A stretch of 64,000 nucleotides of DNA from Hyaloscypha bicolor E (taxonomy: Eukaryota; Ascomycota; Leotiomycetes; Helotiales; Hyaloscyphaceae), in NCBI RefSeq assembly GCF_002865645.1, contig NW_020194685.1, positions 1,130,807 to 1,194,806 on the forward strand. Reading direction: 5' to 3'. The position numbers and the translations under genes are program-made. This document shows positions 11,106 to 22,212 of the stretch, piece after piece (the stretch's first letter is position 1; the number at the start of each line of letters is the position of its first letter). The notes beneath the pieces are model-generated. The model worked only from the letters and a program-made list of their open reading frames with translations, ran no database searches and had not been told where the DNA came from.

Positions 11106-11217
11106 GATTGAGAGGTTCTTTATATATCTTCAGTTCTTCCTTATTTTTTATATGTGCACGTGATCCTTGATTTAATGATACCTCGGTATATCGTTAGAAA
11201 AAGGCGCTAAAATTGAT

Positions 11218-11240
11218 ATCGTTATATCGAGGTTCTGCTG
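11218..11240 (-). repeat. Right terminal inverted repeat of the pogo-type element
   Basis: Ends in GAGGTTCTGCTG immediately before TA. Reverse complement of the left end apart from two mismatches. Confidence 0.9.
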
Positions 11241-11821
11241 TACTTCGAAGCAAAAAAATCCGAGCAAATCGGATTTAGCCTCAAAGAGTACTTCAAGATC
11301 TGAGATATTCTTTCGGAAGGCATAAGACTGAAACTCACTATGAATGTGCGCAATGCAACAAGAACTTTGGACGTCTCTTAGAATATGCAACACCCTCCAC
11401 TGGTCCATCCGTCATTTCCTTCTACCCTCTCACAGGGTAATTGTCCACGTCCCGTGCCGCACCTCGCATAGCTGGGCATGGCGAGCAAGGAATCCAAGAT
11501 GTACTGCTAGGATGTCATATGTTATGAGAGGGGATGTCATATTATTCGTCGTCTTATCCTAAGTTTTATACAGCCACAGTTATGCGCTTTTTCTGTGCAG
11601 CCATCCTCCACATAAGCTCCGAACGCTGTAAAAGAAGCGCAAAGCAATGCGAGCTCTCCAACGCCTTTTGCCCCCAAAGCTATGAGAAACAAGATGTAGG
11701 TAGGTATGACAACAGAGAAGAGTTGCCAGTGCAACATATGGTACAGGTGGGTACAGGAGAGGTCTATGCAAGCTGCCCAGAACACTAACAACACAACGAA
11801 ATCGTCTTTCTATTTCATTTT
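11241..11821. other. Intergenic region, 3' flank of Hsp70
   Basis: Separates the transposon from the Hsp70 stop codon. Only short overlapping frames; probably the Hsp70 3' UTR. Confidence 0.5.
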
Positions 11822-14036
11822 TCATGACTTCTTCTCACCATCCTTGGCTTCACCTTCTGAAGTGTTCGCCTCTCCAGTGTTCCCAGGTTGAGCTTCCCCG
11901 GACTCCGTACGAGCCTTGTGCATCTTGTCGAACAGGTTCAAGCTGGCCATTTGGAGCTCATCGGTCTTTTCCTTGAGCTCAGCAGCCGTGGCTGTGCCCT
12001 CGCCAGATTGGCTCTTGCTGACAAATTCACGGAGAGTGGTGATCTTCTCGCGGATCTGGTCAGCCTCAGCCTTGTCGAGTCTGTCGGCAAACTCGTTCAG
12101 GGCCTTTTCGGTATCGTTCAAGACGCTGTCAGATCGGTTGGCAGCTTCGATAGCAGCCTTTCGCTCCTTATCTTGCTCTGCGTAACGCTCAGAGTCATCA
12201 ACCATGTTTTGAATCTCTTGATCGGAGAGACCAGATCCTGAAGCAATGGTGATGGACTGATCCTTGTTCGTAGACTTGTCTTTGGCGTGGACATGGACGA
12301 TTGCATCGGCATCAATGTCGAAAGTAACCTCGACTTGCGGTACACCTCGGTGCGCAGGTGGAATACCGGTTAGCTGGAAGTTTCCAAGCATCTTGTTGTC
12401 GCGAACAAGTTCACGCTCACCCTGGTAGACCTTGATTTCGACTGCGGTCTGGAAGTCGGCAGCGGTGGAGAAGACTTGAGACTTCTTGGTTGGGATGGTG
12501 GTGTTGCGGTTGATCAAGCGAGTGAAAACACCTCCGAGAGTTTCGATACCGAGAGAGAGGGGTGTGACATCCAAAAGGAGGACATCAGTAACGTTGCCAG
12601 CAAGAACGCCACCTTGAATAGCAGCTCCCATGGCAACAGCCTCATCCGGGTTGACAGACTTCGCTGGGTCACGACCGAAAATGCTTTTAACAGACTCCGC
12701 AACCTTTGGCATACGAGTCATCCCACCAACCAAGATAACCTCCTGGATATCTTTTGCCTGAAGGTTGGCATCCTTCAGGGCCTTACGAACTGGGTCTATG
12801 GTGCGGCTAATAAGAGGGTCAACAAGCTTCTCAAGTTGTGATCGAGAGAGCTTAGAGTTGATGTGCTTGGGTCCAGACGAGTCGGCAGTGATGAAGGGGA
12901 GGTTGATATCAGTCTGCATGGAAGATGACAGTTCAATCTTGGCCTTCTCGGCAGCCTCGCGGATCCGCTGGATAGCCATACGGTCGCTGGAGAGGTCGAT
13001 ACCAGAGTCCTTCTTGAACTGTTGGACCAAGTGGCGGACCAAATGGATATCAAAATCTTCACCACCCAAATGAGTATCACCGTTGGTGGACTTGACCTCG
13101 AAAACACCCTTTTGGATTTCAAGAACGGAGATATCGAAAGTTCCTCCACCCAAGTCATAGACTGCAATGATCTTGTCCTGGTCCTTGTCAAGGCCATAGG
13201 CCAGGGCAGCTGCAGTAGGCTCGTTGACTACTCGGAGAACATTGAGACCAGCGATTTGGCCGGCATCTTTTGTTGCTTGACGCTGGGAGTCGTTGAAGTA
13301 AGCAGGGACAGTGACGACGGCGTTTTGGACGGGCTTGGTGAGGTATGCCTCCGCTGTCTCCTTCATCTTTTGTAGAACAAATCCTCCAATTTGAGAAGGC
13401 GAGTATTTTTGGCCGCGTGCCTCAACCCAAGCGTCGCCGTTTGTGTGCTGCACAATCTTGTATGGAACCTCCTTGATGTCCCGTTGAACCTCAGCGTCAG
13501 TGAACTTGCGTCCAATCAGACGCTTTGTGGCGAACAGAGTATTCTCGGGGTTGACAACAGCTTGTCGCTTTGCAGAGACACCAACCAATCTCTCACCATC
13601 TTGTGCAAATGCGACCACCGACGGCGTTGTTCTAGCACCTATGGCAGTCAGCGCCAGGGAGTCGATAAGATGCATATGAATGCCTTACCTTCAGAGTTCT
13701 CAATTATCTTCGCAGCCGTGCCTTCCATGATAGCTACTGCAGAATTGGTGGTTCCTATGGAAGAAAGATGTGAGCATGCCATCAAAATTTTCATCCAGTG
13801 GAAAGGGGCAAAGCATACCCAAGTCAATACCAATGACTGGTCCCCGAACCTTCTTGTCGGCATCATCTGAGTACTTTCTAACAAACGATGGACCGAGAAG
13901 TGGGCGAAGAAGATTTGCTGATCGTGTGGCGGAAGATGTAGCTCTGGGGAGCTATTCAGAATCATCATCAGACAATGCACGCAGACCATCAAAGGATAAG
14001 GGGACTTACAGCTCTGGATAATCTTGAAGCCAACAT
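11822..14036 (-). CDS. SSC1: Mitochondrial Hsp70 chaperone
   Basis: Minus-strand exons 14036-14010, 13951-13819, 13754-13689 and 13638-11822 give 680 residues. The first about 38 residues are Arg/Ser/Ala-rich with no acidic residue (MLASRLSRA...), a mitochondrial presequence. The ATPase domain follows, with phosphate-binding IGIDLGTTNS at about 49-58, [10 protein letters not shown] and the [11 protein letters not shown] signature. The substrate-binding domain contains [14 protein letters not shown]. The C-terminus ends in acidic/Lys-rich residues without the cytosolic EEVD motif. Ssc1-type proteins drive matrix import as the motor of the TIM23 complex and fold imported proteins with Mdj1 and Mge1. 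The first three exons are short and crowd the 5' end. It diverges from the DUF2415 gene (467 bp apart). Confidence 0.95.
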
Positions 14037-14503
14037 ATTTGTAGTCGCTACAAGGGAAGCAGGTATCTAGAAGACTGACGACGAGATGAAGAGGTGTTCG
14101 AAGAGAAGGGTGATGGTCAACGGTCTGCAGAAAAACAATGGTCGGGTCGGGGATCAAATGGCGAGGAAGAATTTCTTAGCGTCATTATTTTCTCGAAGTC
14201 AATGGAAAGAGCCGGGGCCCGTGAGAAACACGTGATTTGTTCTTGCATAAATGAGCCACTCCACCACTCAAGCCACATTTCACCTTACTGGAGCTCTCCA
14301 CCTGGTTGACGTCGTGTCGCAGCACAGAACGTGTTGATAGAGAGGTGATCCCCCTTCACCAGAAAAATACACCAGAAATCACGGACTGCACAGCGTAACG
14401 ACTTCCTCCCAATCTCTTCATATCAGTACCAGTATCCGATGGTTTCATTGTCAGATTATCAACGATCCTATTCATGACCGCTAGGCTGTGAGCGTACGAC
14501 AGC
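14037..14503. other. Shared promoter region of Hsp70 and the DUF2415 gene
   Basis: 467 bp between two divergent start codons. No coding content; contains a heat-shock-element-like motif described separately. Confidence 0.55.
14190..14197. promoter_or_regulatory. Possible heat shock element core
   Basis: TTCTCGAA fits the inverted pair TTCnnGAA bound by Hsf1 and lies about 155 bp upstream of the Hsp70 start codon. An eight-base match is common by chance; only its position in an Hsp70 promoter makes it worth noting. Confidence 0.3.
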
Positions 14504-17007
14504 ATGGCTGTTAAAGAGGAAACCTTGTACGCTGTCTAACGTTACTCCACATTACCGAAGACTAACATGTTTCTCGGACAGACACCATGCCACTCATGAC
14601 CTAATTCTACCGAAGCCTCGAAAGTACTACCGTGCTTCCATAGCTACTGAGTATGTTACGCCCGAAGGAAGGCAGCTGAACAATCATCTCTGATGTTACT
14701 TGTTTAGACATTGGCAACTTCGCTCTCTTGTGAGCTCGCCGGAGAAGAGCATAATATACTTCCCCAGCGGAAACAATGTCGTTGCTTTAAACACCAAAAC
14801 TCGAGAGCGCGAGGTGATCGCGAAATTGTCCTTCTCCCCGAGATGCCTTACCGCATCGAAAGAGTGGTTATGCTGTGGAGGAGATAAGGGGGATTATACA
14901 GCCGTATGCCTAGACGATATTACATCGAGCGTAGAATCAACTCAAGAGGCGGACCCGGACGCTCGGCTGCCTCTCGATCTCGACGTACCCCGTCGGGCAA
15001 TTTCCATTGAAGGGCCCTCCGACGCGCGCAGCTCTCGTGGACATCGCCCTGCCGTAGCTGATGCTATAAAGATTGGAAGGGAAATTGTCAACTGCATAAC
15101 TCTTTGGTCTCCCAGTGAGGATGCATCTACTGCGGCCTACAAAATGCCAGTCGCTGTGGTCTCGAATAATGATTGCACGGTGTCTATTCTAAATGTCAGA
15201 ACCTCGGAAACTCTGGAAAAGTTGATCATGCCCGATTTTGTCAACCGCTCGGTCCTGTCTCCGGACGGAAGATTGCTGGCCACCATCGTAGGTGTATTTC
15301 TTTTAGCATGGAATAATGTGTCAGCTCGCGAATATCCTCCTGGTTAGGAAGTGCTAACTCGGCGATAATTTAGTGCGATGACCCTTTCCTCTACATTCAC
15401 GAACGAAAACAAAGGGGCGAATTCAAGAAAGAACGATTCGGAAAACCTGGGCCGGGCTACGATTGGTCATTAACTGGAAGGATACAATTAGAGGGACAAT
15501 ATCAGGGCGACAAGTCGGTCATGCGAGGAAGCTTCGCGGCCTGCTTCTCGAAATCCGGCAAATATCTCGCTGTTGCAACCCAATATGGTCTCATTTCTGT
15601 ATTTGATGTTGAAAGCCTGCCAGAACCCATTAGTCCATTGGTTGTGTTCACCAGCTCGAGGCCCGGTGTTGAGAGTGGGGCTATAAGAGCGATGGAATTT
15701 TCACCTGGACCTTTCGATCTCCTCGCATGGACGGAGGCCAGCGGCAGAGTGGGAGTTGCTGATGTTCGAACGTTGTTTTTGTCCCGTCAACGGCTTGACA
15801 TTGACTCTCATGCTAGTGGAGTAGAGAGAGTCATCGTATCAGACAGAGCAGGCGAACCCATGATAGACCCAAGGCTCCGTACCTTTCGAACGGATTCCCC
15901 AAGCACTCCTGATTACTTGGGTCTCGATCTCGAACGGAGACAGTTACGGCATTTGACTCGGGAGATGTTAGATAGGCACCAGGCCCCATTAACAGCAGAA
16001 GAGTAAGTGATTTGGACTCTCTCACGCAAAATCGGCGACATTCCACTGTTTTCTTTAACTAAAACCAGGGTGAACTTGTTCCCCTATGTTGTTTTGTTCG
16101 GACCCTTTTATTTTCACATCTTTCCATGACTAATTATCGCTAATTACTCCGATATGGATCAGACTTGAGGTGCTCCAAGCCCATAGAATTGCTAGGCGAC
16201 AAAGAGATGCTGCGAATGCTGCACGGGAAGCTCGTGAAGCACTTGCTGAGGCATCCGCTACATTAAGATTGGAATCACGGGCTGACGATCAGCGATCAAC
16301 GACCGCATCAACAAGCACCGCAAATCCTGAGCCAAGTGGAAGCAATGAGCGCCGAATCTCGACAGCTGGTCTCCCAGCCGCTCTACGAGAGTTTGTGAAT
16401 CCAACAGACCGCACCGCGGCTTCAATTCGAACATTTATCAACGAGCGGAACCGTGAGAGCGAAAGGCGAAACCGTAGTTCGATGATCCTAGCTGCTGCTG
16501 AAAATGCGACTGAGCAAGAGACGATAGGCCCGAGCAATTCCAGAAGTAACAACGAAACACCATCGGCCCTTGAACGTCTTGGGATCACACTGCCTCGCCT
16601 ACCGGACATTGTCACAGACTTTCCTAGTAATCCGTGGGCAGAGATAGATGCTCTCTATCGCTCGCGATATACGGACCCCCCTCTTGATAGGACAACTCGT
16701 CTTCGGATTGAGATCGAGGAAGAGGATCGCCGAGACTTTGTTCATCGGTTGAGACAGCCCTGGCGCCCATTAGATGATCATAGTGAGCCTGCAGATCGAC
16801 AAGAGAATGATTTGAGAGATGCGCTGGGCCACCCCGACGAAACAATGGGCTGTTGTTGGAGTGAAGATGGTCGGATTTTGTAAGTACACCACTATACTCT
16901 GTATCTCAACTAACAAAGATAGGTATATTGGCGCAAAGGATGGTATTCACGAATTTCATGTCAATTTGGCAGGAAGGAAAATATTTCCCAGCCTTGTATT
17001 ACGATGA
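14504..17007 (+). CDS. DUF2415 WD40-like protein
   Basis: Six exons: 14504-14526, 14582-14650, 14708-15287, 15374-16002, 16163-16879 and 16923-17007. They join in phase to 700 residues. The N-terminal third has WD40-like repeats (HWQLRSLVSSPEKSIIYFPSG, then LTASKEWLCCGG). A central segment with DDPFLYIHER and SFAACFSKSGKYLAVATQYG is the conserved DUF2415 (PF10313) core. The C-terminal half is a charged, probably disordered linker, and the last short exon (ILYIGAKDGIHEFHVN) closes the propeller-like fold. Fungal homologues are conserved but uncharacterised; a scaffold role is inferred from the fold only. All introns have GT-AG ends, most with a recognisable CTAAC branch site. Confidence 0.85.
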
Positions 17008-17672
17008 TATGCCTGAGGGGGCGTTTTGGATCTTACGGCATAATGGTGTAAGATAATTGCATCTTGGATATTTCAGCAAGAATCCATTGATTTCTCCCAA
17101 AACGATAGCTACATTGAACCTTCCCGTCATGGGTGAGTTGGCAATCGACTATTTGATCTTGTATTGAGGTCGGCGTTGTAACAGAGAAGGCATTGACCAG
17201 CCCATAAAAAAAGGCGAGAAATAGTGAGCCCCTTCAGTGCTCGTCAGTTGGTGTTGTATGAATCGGTATTGCTTGTCCAATAGTCTGTATCATTTCTAGG
17301 CAACTAGTGACTCACGGTCCTCAAGTCAGGGGTAGTAGTCAGCTGATGCCTAGAATAGGGTCCCGCCTACCGGTACCTGACCCGTGCCGTACGTGCGCAA
17401 AGCATCGCAACATTGATATAAACTAGAACCTCCACATAAGAATTAGAAGTAAATATTTCTAAGTCCGATTGAATCACATTTGATATTTACCTTTCCTAAC
17501 ATGGACCAATCAATGGATTATCTCAAGGCCGTCAAGTTATGTTCCTTTCTCGAAATTCGAATCCCCTTTCCGCGTCCCAGTAGTACCTTTATTCATGACT
17601 GGCTTTGGCTACTGTTACGCGAGTCTAGAGCCTGTGTGTTTGGTGGAAACTGGGTTCTAACATATTTGACAG
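17008..17672. other. Intergenic region
   Basis: 665 bp downstream of the DUF2415 gene. A short ATG frame near 17507 (MDQSMDYLKAVK) may be a first exon leading to the open stretch at 17673, but splice phase does not fit cleanly. Confidence 0.4.
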
Positions 17673-17885
17673 ACTCGATGGCTGGCCCGTCGTCCCTTTG
17701 GCTGGAGTGAGTTCGAGCAACTCATGGGGATTCTCCGAGCATGGAGAAAGAAAACATGGCCGATCCATGAACTTCTCCAAGCTGTGAAGCTTCTATTCCT
17801 CAGAGATCTTGATCTTTTTGTGGGATTTGAGGGATTTGTTGCGCATTCATATCCGAAAGGCAAGGCCACATATTCAAATACGTGA
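17673..17885 (+). CDS. Possible exon or gene remnant, 70 codons
   Basis: Directly after a good acceptor (TTCTAACATATTTGACAG) the frame is open for 70 codons before TGA at 17883-17885. The translation has a protein-like composition, with clustered tryptophans and hydrophobic helices (e.g. WSEFEQLMGILRAW, LLFLRDLDLFVGFEGF). It could be the last exon of a short gene starting near 17507, an additional 5' exon of the DUF7730-like gene, or a remnant. No domain recognised. Confidence 0.3.
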   Translation, partial: TRWLARRPFGWSEFEQLMGILRAWRKKTWPIHELLQAVKLLFLRDLDLFVGFEGFVAHSYPKGKATYSNT

Positions 17886-19170
17886 AGTCAGATAAACTTC
17901 GAAGAAAGGTTACTGACGCCAGAATAATAGAGACCGAAAAAGCGAAGGCCATCAGTGCTGCCGAGATGGTAGCTCACAGGCAGGCTTGCGAACGACAGTC
18001 AGACTCCAGGCTCCTGACTCTTCCGAGAGAGATTCGTGACAAAATCTGGGAGGATGTCGTGACAGGAAATGTCATCCATGTCTCTACATGTTCAGAAATT
18101 CACGTTAAACGTCGTCGCTCAGGTCGTCCCAAACGCCCCCATTGGAATTACCACAGCTGCATGGCTTTGAAGGGGCTCGAGAGCTCAGCATGTCCACCTG
18201 GCTCAGGAGATCATATCCACTGCCCCACCTCTGGCCCGAGCAATTATGCTATCATTCATCTCGTTTGCAAGCAGATTCACATGGAACTAGACTCAGCAGA
18301 CACATTCTTCTCGCACAATGCTTTGCAATTTGCAGATCTTGTTGTTGCCTACAAGTACCTCTTCGGTCTCAAGGAAGATGATCGAGCGGCCATTACTCAT
18401 TTGAGGCTTTCTATCCCCTACTCCTTGACGAGTGTTGAACACGAGCCCTACCACCGACCCGGAAATGTTCCCGAGTGGCACGCTATTTGTAATTATTTCT
18501 CTAACCCTTGGAATAGGAGAACGGTACGCCATAAATCCAAACCCAGCAATTTCCACAGACTTTTGTTGAAACGCTTGCTAACTGACCGGCGGCTCAGCTC
18601 AACATGTATCCCCAGCCAGGAGACAAATCATGGCTTCTGAAAGAGCCAATTTACTTCCGCTATTCAGACCGCTATGACTACGAAAATGCAGACCGAATGA
18701 ATAAAAAATGGCAAGTTGGTCGGGGCAATACTAGTTGGGACATTGATATTGCAGAGTTGAAGTACAAAGGTTCTCCCCGACTGGACTTGGCAATGGAACT
18801 ACCAGAATTTGGTGAGCGCGTTCTTCTCTTTTTGCTTTTGAAAACGAAACGTCGAACTAATACATTCATGCCAGAGTTTCGAATCGATGCAGAACCCTCG
18901 CTTGATGCCCTTTGGGATGCAGAGGACTTCGATAACTTTCCCAAACCATGGCTCAAACCACTCTTGCAGTTCAGAAACCACGATGGAGTCACTCTTCAAT
19001 TCTGCGATAACAAAGGCCTACGGACGAAACCGAAGCTCGAGGCTTTTACTTCTGCCTTGAAGGAATACATGTCTGGTCCTCCGATCGGGCCCAGAATATG
19101 CGCTTTCTTTCATGGTAGGTCTTATGGAAATGGTAACGATCCATATCCCACAGGGTATCCAAGATGGTAG
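17882..19170 (+). CDS. DUF7730/2EXR-like fungal protein
   Basis: Exons 17882-18523, 18598-18811 and 18875-19170 give 383 residues. Near residue 44 the motif LTLPREIRDKIWE is the F-box-like N-terminal signature of 2EXR/DUF7730 fungal proteins; farther on NYAIIHLVCKQIHMELDSADTFF is the usual second block (old-fashioned 'prior to CKQI..E' pattern). Intron 1 (18524-18597) has GTACGC, GCTAAC and CTCAG signals. Intron 2 (18812-18874) has GTGAGC and CCAG ends, is 63 nt long and has no in-frame stop, so retention would only insert 21 residues. These families are expanded in plant-associated fungi and functionally unknown. The start codon is the first ATG in frame; an upstream exon is possible. Confidence 0.7.
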
Positions 19171-19545
19171 TTTCCGGGTGATAACAGCTTGAGGCAAGAT
19201 GTTGAGGAGAGAGCCCCAAGATATATATAGTTGATCATACTGCTACAATCATTTGTGCTACTGAAGACCGCATAAAAGTCGAATTCCTAGGCAATCATGT
19301 ACTTAATCACATATACGACTCATCAATAACGGCAATTTGAAAATCCTTCTCGGTCTTAATTCTTCCACTTGTTGCTTCGCGACCTCAGCCTTGTCAGCCT
19401 TGTGCAGATCCGGCCCATTTCGGCAGTTTGCTCCGCATGTACAGCATCTTGTCCCCTGCAAGCTCTCCACGTCTCCAATATAATATCTCAAAGCTTAAAC
19501 ACTTTCTGATATAGTACTTCTTGATGAAGGAAATTCATTTAGAAG
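19171..19545. other. Intergenic region
   Basis: 375 bp between genes on the same strand. Nothing recognisable beyond presumed 3' and 5' UTRs. Confidence 0.5.
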
Positions 19546-20879
19546 ATGTTTTCACGTGCTTTGCGGAGCCAATTGAAGGCCAGATGTGCGTGGCGAGTTT
19601 TCTCAACGACAGCCTTTCGAGAGGCTGACTTCACTCATGCTGTATGCGTGCTCGTTCCCTCCAAACTCATGTGAGGGGCGACAGCTGATGAGGTCAATAC
19701 CAGGTCATTGGCGGAGGGGCAGTGGGTCTTGCCATTGCAAGGCAATTGGCTGCACGAAACGGAACAAGTACCGTGCTCATCGAGAGGAACAGTGCGGTTG
19801 GGATGGAAACAAGCTCCCGGAACTCAGAGGTCTATGTTCCTCCAAGATCCTCTATACCTATACTAAGTTCTCACTAGGTAATTCATGCCGGCTTGTATTA
19901 TGGCGCCACGTCGCTGAAAACAACCCTTTGCATCCGTGGCCGCCAGCTGATGTATACCCTCTGCCAAAAATATGAGATCCCGCACCACAACATGGGCAAA
20001 TGGATTGTCGCCCAAACAGACCAACAATGGGAGGAACTCGTCAAAGTCCACAAGCTCACTCGCTCCATCGAAGGTGTGCCCACGCACTTCGTATCCCTAG
20101 AACAGGCCGCCAAGGAAGAGCCTTTCGTGCAAGCCAAAGCTGGGATCCTGGCTTCCCCAACAACAGGAATCATTGACAGCCACGCATACATGCAATTTCT
20201 GCTTGGAGATTTCCAAGACAGGGGCGGAGATATCGCGCTCTTCAGCCCCGTAACTTGTATCGAGGCTCTTGGTGAGTGCGGGTCCCAGGGTTGGGCTATA
20301 ACGACCAAGGATAAACAGTCTGGGGAAGAAAGCACGATTACCTCTGAGACGATTATCAATTCGGCCGGTGTAGGTGGTGCTTGTGATATAAATAATATGA
20401 TCTTACCGCCAGCCAGACACCAGACACAGTATTACGCGAAAGGAAATTACTTTTCATACGCTGCATCGACACCCAGCGTAAAGCGCCTCATATATCCCGC
20501 CCCAGAGCCCGGATTAGGAGGACTAGGAACACATCTCACACTGGACATCGCTGGTAGAATTAGGTTCGGCCCTGATGTTCAATGGGTCGACGATCCCAAC
20601 GATCTGGCCGTTGATAGTTCTCGACTGGGAGAAGCAATCACACAGATCAAGAAGTTCTTGCCGTCGATTAAAGAGGAGGCAATCACGCCGGACTATGCAG
20701 GAATTCGTCCGAAGTTGGGAAAAGATAGCGCGGTTGCGAGTGGAAAGGGGTTTCAGGATTTCGTTATCAGGAAGGAGGAGGATTTTGTAGGGTTTGTGAA
20801 TCTTTTGGGGATTGAGAGCCCTGGGTTGACTAGTAGTTTGGCGATTGCGGAGATGGTGGAGAGGTTGCTTTATAAGTGA
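19546..20879 (+). CDS. L-2-hydroxyglutarate dehydrogenase-like FAD oxidoreductase
   Basis: Exons 19546-19641, 19704-19829 and 19878-20879 give 407 residues. The first about 25 residues are rich in Arg/Ser/Ala ([16 protein letters not shown]...), a likely mitochondrial presequence. The FAD-binding Rossmann motif [11 protein letters not shown] follows at about 35, then a second conserved block [16 protein letters not shown] typical of L2HGDH/LhgO proteins of the DAO superfamily. Other conserved parts are [21 protein letters not shown] and a C-terminal [17 protein letters not shown]. The family oxidises L-2-hydroxyglutarate to 2-oxoglutarate, a metabolite-repair step in mitochondria. Both introns fall in the N-terminal FAD region with standard ends. 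The exact substrate cannot be proved from sequence. Confidence 0.9.
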
Positions 20880-22212
20880 TTGGTAGGAGGGTTGAGGGTT
20901 GAGAAAGGTTTGAAGTGATAGATGTATGGGTCTGGGAAGTGGAGATGTCGTGATGATGGTGTGAATGGGCGAGTTTCTGTGTCCGCTTATTTGGCTAAAC
21001 TGGGGCCCAGGCGTTGAAGTTAACGCGCGAACGTATGTACATTTGATAGGATTATCATTGCTCTATCCTTATTTAACTTGATATTTCCCCCTATCATTGA
21101 TGTGAAGGGGGCAGAAGCGAGTGCAAGGTAGCACTTAGAGAGGTGCAAATCACTCAACAGAATATTTACTACATTAAAAACTCAACGTCTCACTCTTATA
21201 TAAGAGTACCAATAGAACACTAGCAATGCTGGCGCCTATATATAAGACTGAAATAACAAGTGAATTTTGCGCGACTCATTTTTTGTCTAGCTTAAATAAA
21301 CTGTCACGGTGGGATCGATGCAATAGTCGAAGCACAAAGCTCAAAGGATCTCATGTATTGAAAATACTAAGCTAAAGAGCAGGGGAGAAGGGAATGCCTC
21401 GACATTTACTGGTCCTTCGCCGATCTCTAGCTTACTTGCTTGTTTCAGCCATTCCTCTCGTGTGATATTTGCGGCAGGTTATGCTGATCTGCCAGCCATC
21501 ACATAAATTAGTTTCTAATTACTAATAAGTAAACTAATTAAAAAGAAGCTTAAGTTTATAGAAAATTCCAATATCTAAATTAAAGATAATATGTGAATCG
21601 GACCTTTTACAAAGTTTAAACGTTTTGTTGCGCATCTGCACTTTTTATTAAAAGCGCTAGCAAAGACTAGCAGTGCTAGCGCACTTATAAAAAATGCAGA
21701 TGCGCAACAAAACGTCTGTAGTTCGGTTGAGAGTGAATCTCAAATAGGACGTTCAGCCGAAAAACTGGTCTTGCAAAGAAACCTCTCTTAGCCATGAGAA
21801 TAGTAGGATGGGAGGTTACCCGCTAGAGTAAACACAGCGTACCGCATATCTATCGTTTCAACCTCGAGGGAAGATTTGATGAGAGTGTGCGCTATCAGAA
21901 GAACTCATCCTACTTCTAGATCTCGGAATCCCCACGAAGCACGGGTATTTGTATTGCACAGCAAGGATTCATCATTGGTAAATCTCCAGAGCGAATGTTT
22001 GATAAGTGGGGTCGAGTATGCTTTTATTTTTTTGTCTGCATGAGCACCATAACTCATCCTCCATAATGCAAGTCGCAGATCAAAGATTACGCCGGTGCCT
22101 CCAGGCCATGCCCATGCTTAGACTCCATTGAACCCCCCAACCGGATTTAACATCGCCTTAGCCTCCCATTTAACGCCTCCCAGATTTATAGGGGAAAGGA
22201 AACATGTATAGT
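20880..22212. other. AT-rich intergenic region with repeat relics
   Basis: 1.3 kb without coding potential. From about 21060 it becomes AT-rich, and it contains a 96-nt foldback (21620-21715). The part around 21160-21330, with TATA-like CTATATATAAG and TGTCACGG, resembles a decayed LTR, but no partner copy is visible here to confirm that. Confidence 0.5.
21620..21715. repeat. 96-nt near-perfect foldback (inverted repeat)
   Basis: Arm 1 at 21620-21661 starts ACGTTTTGTTGCGCATCTGC; arm 2 at 21675-21715 is its reverse complement with a few mismatches and a one-base gap. The loop is 13 nt (AAAGACTAGCAGT). It could be a small MITE, a foldback of two terminal repeats after internal deletion, or a transcribed hairpin. 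No clear target duplication is visible. Confidence 0.75.

Larger units (their letters stand above)
9158..11240 (+). mobile_element. Pogo/Fot1-type (Tc1/mariner superfamily) DNA transposon, inactive
   Basis: A 2083-bp element bounded by terminal inverted repeats (9158-9180 and 11218-11240, 21 of 23 positions matching) and flanked on both sides by TA (9156-9157 and 11241-11242), the target duplication of this superfamily. Subterminal motifs recur: TATAGCGAT twice at the left end and GATATCCTT followed by TACGAT near 9195 and 9255. The interior is AT-rich compared with its neighbours and carries a single degenerate transposase frame. Both ends are intact, so the copy could only move if a transposase were supplied in trans. 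Confidence 0.92.
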
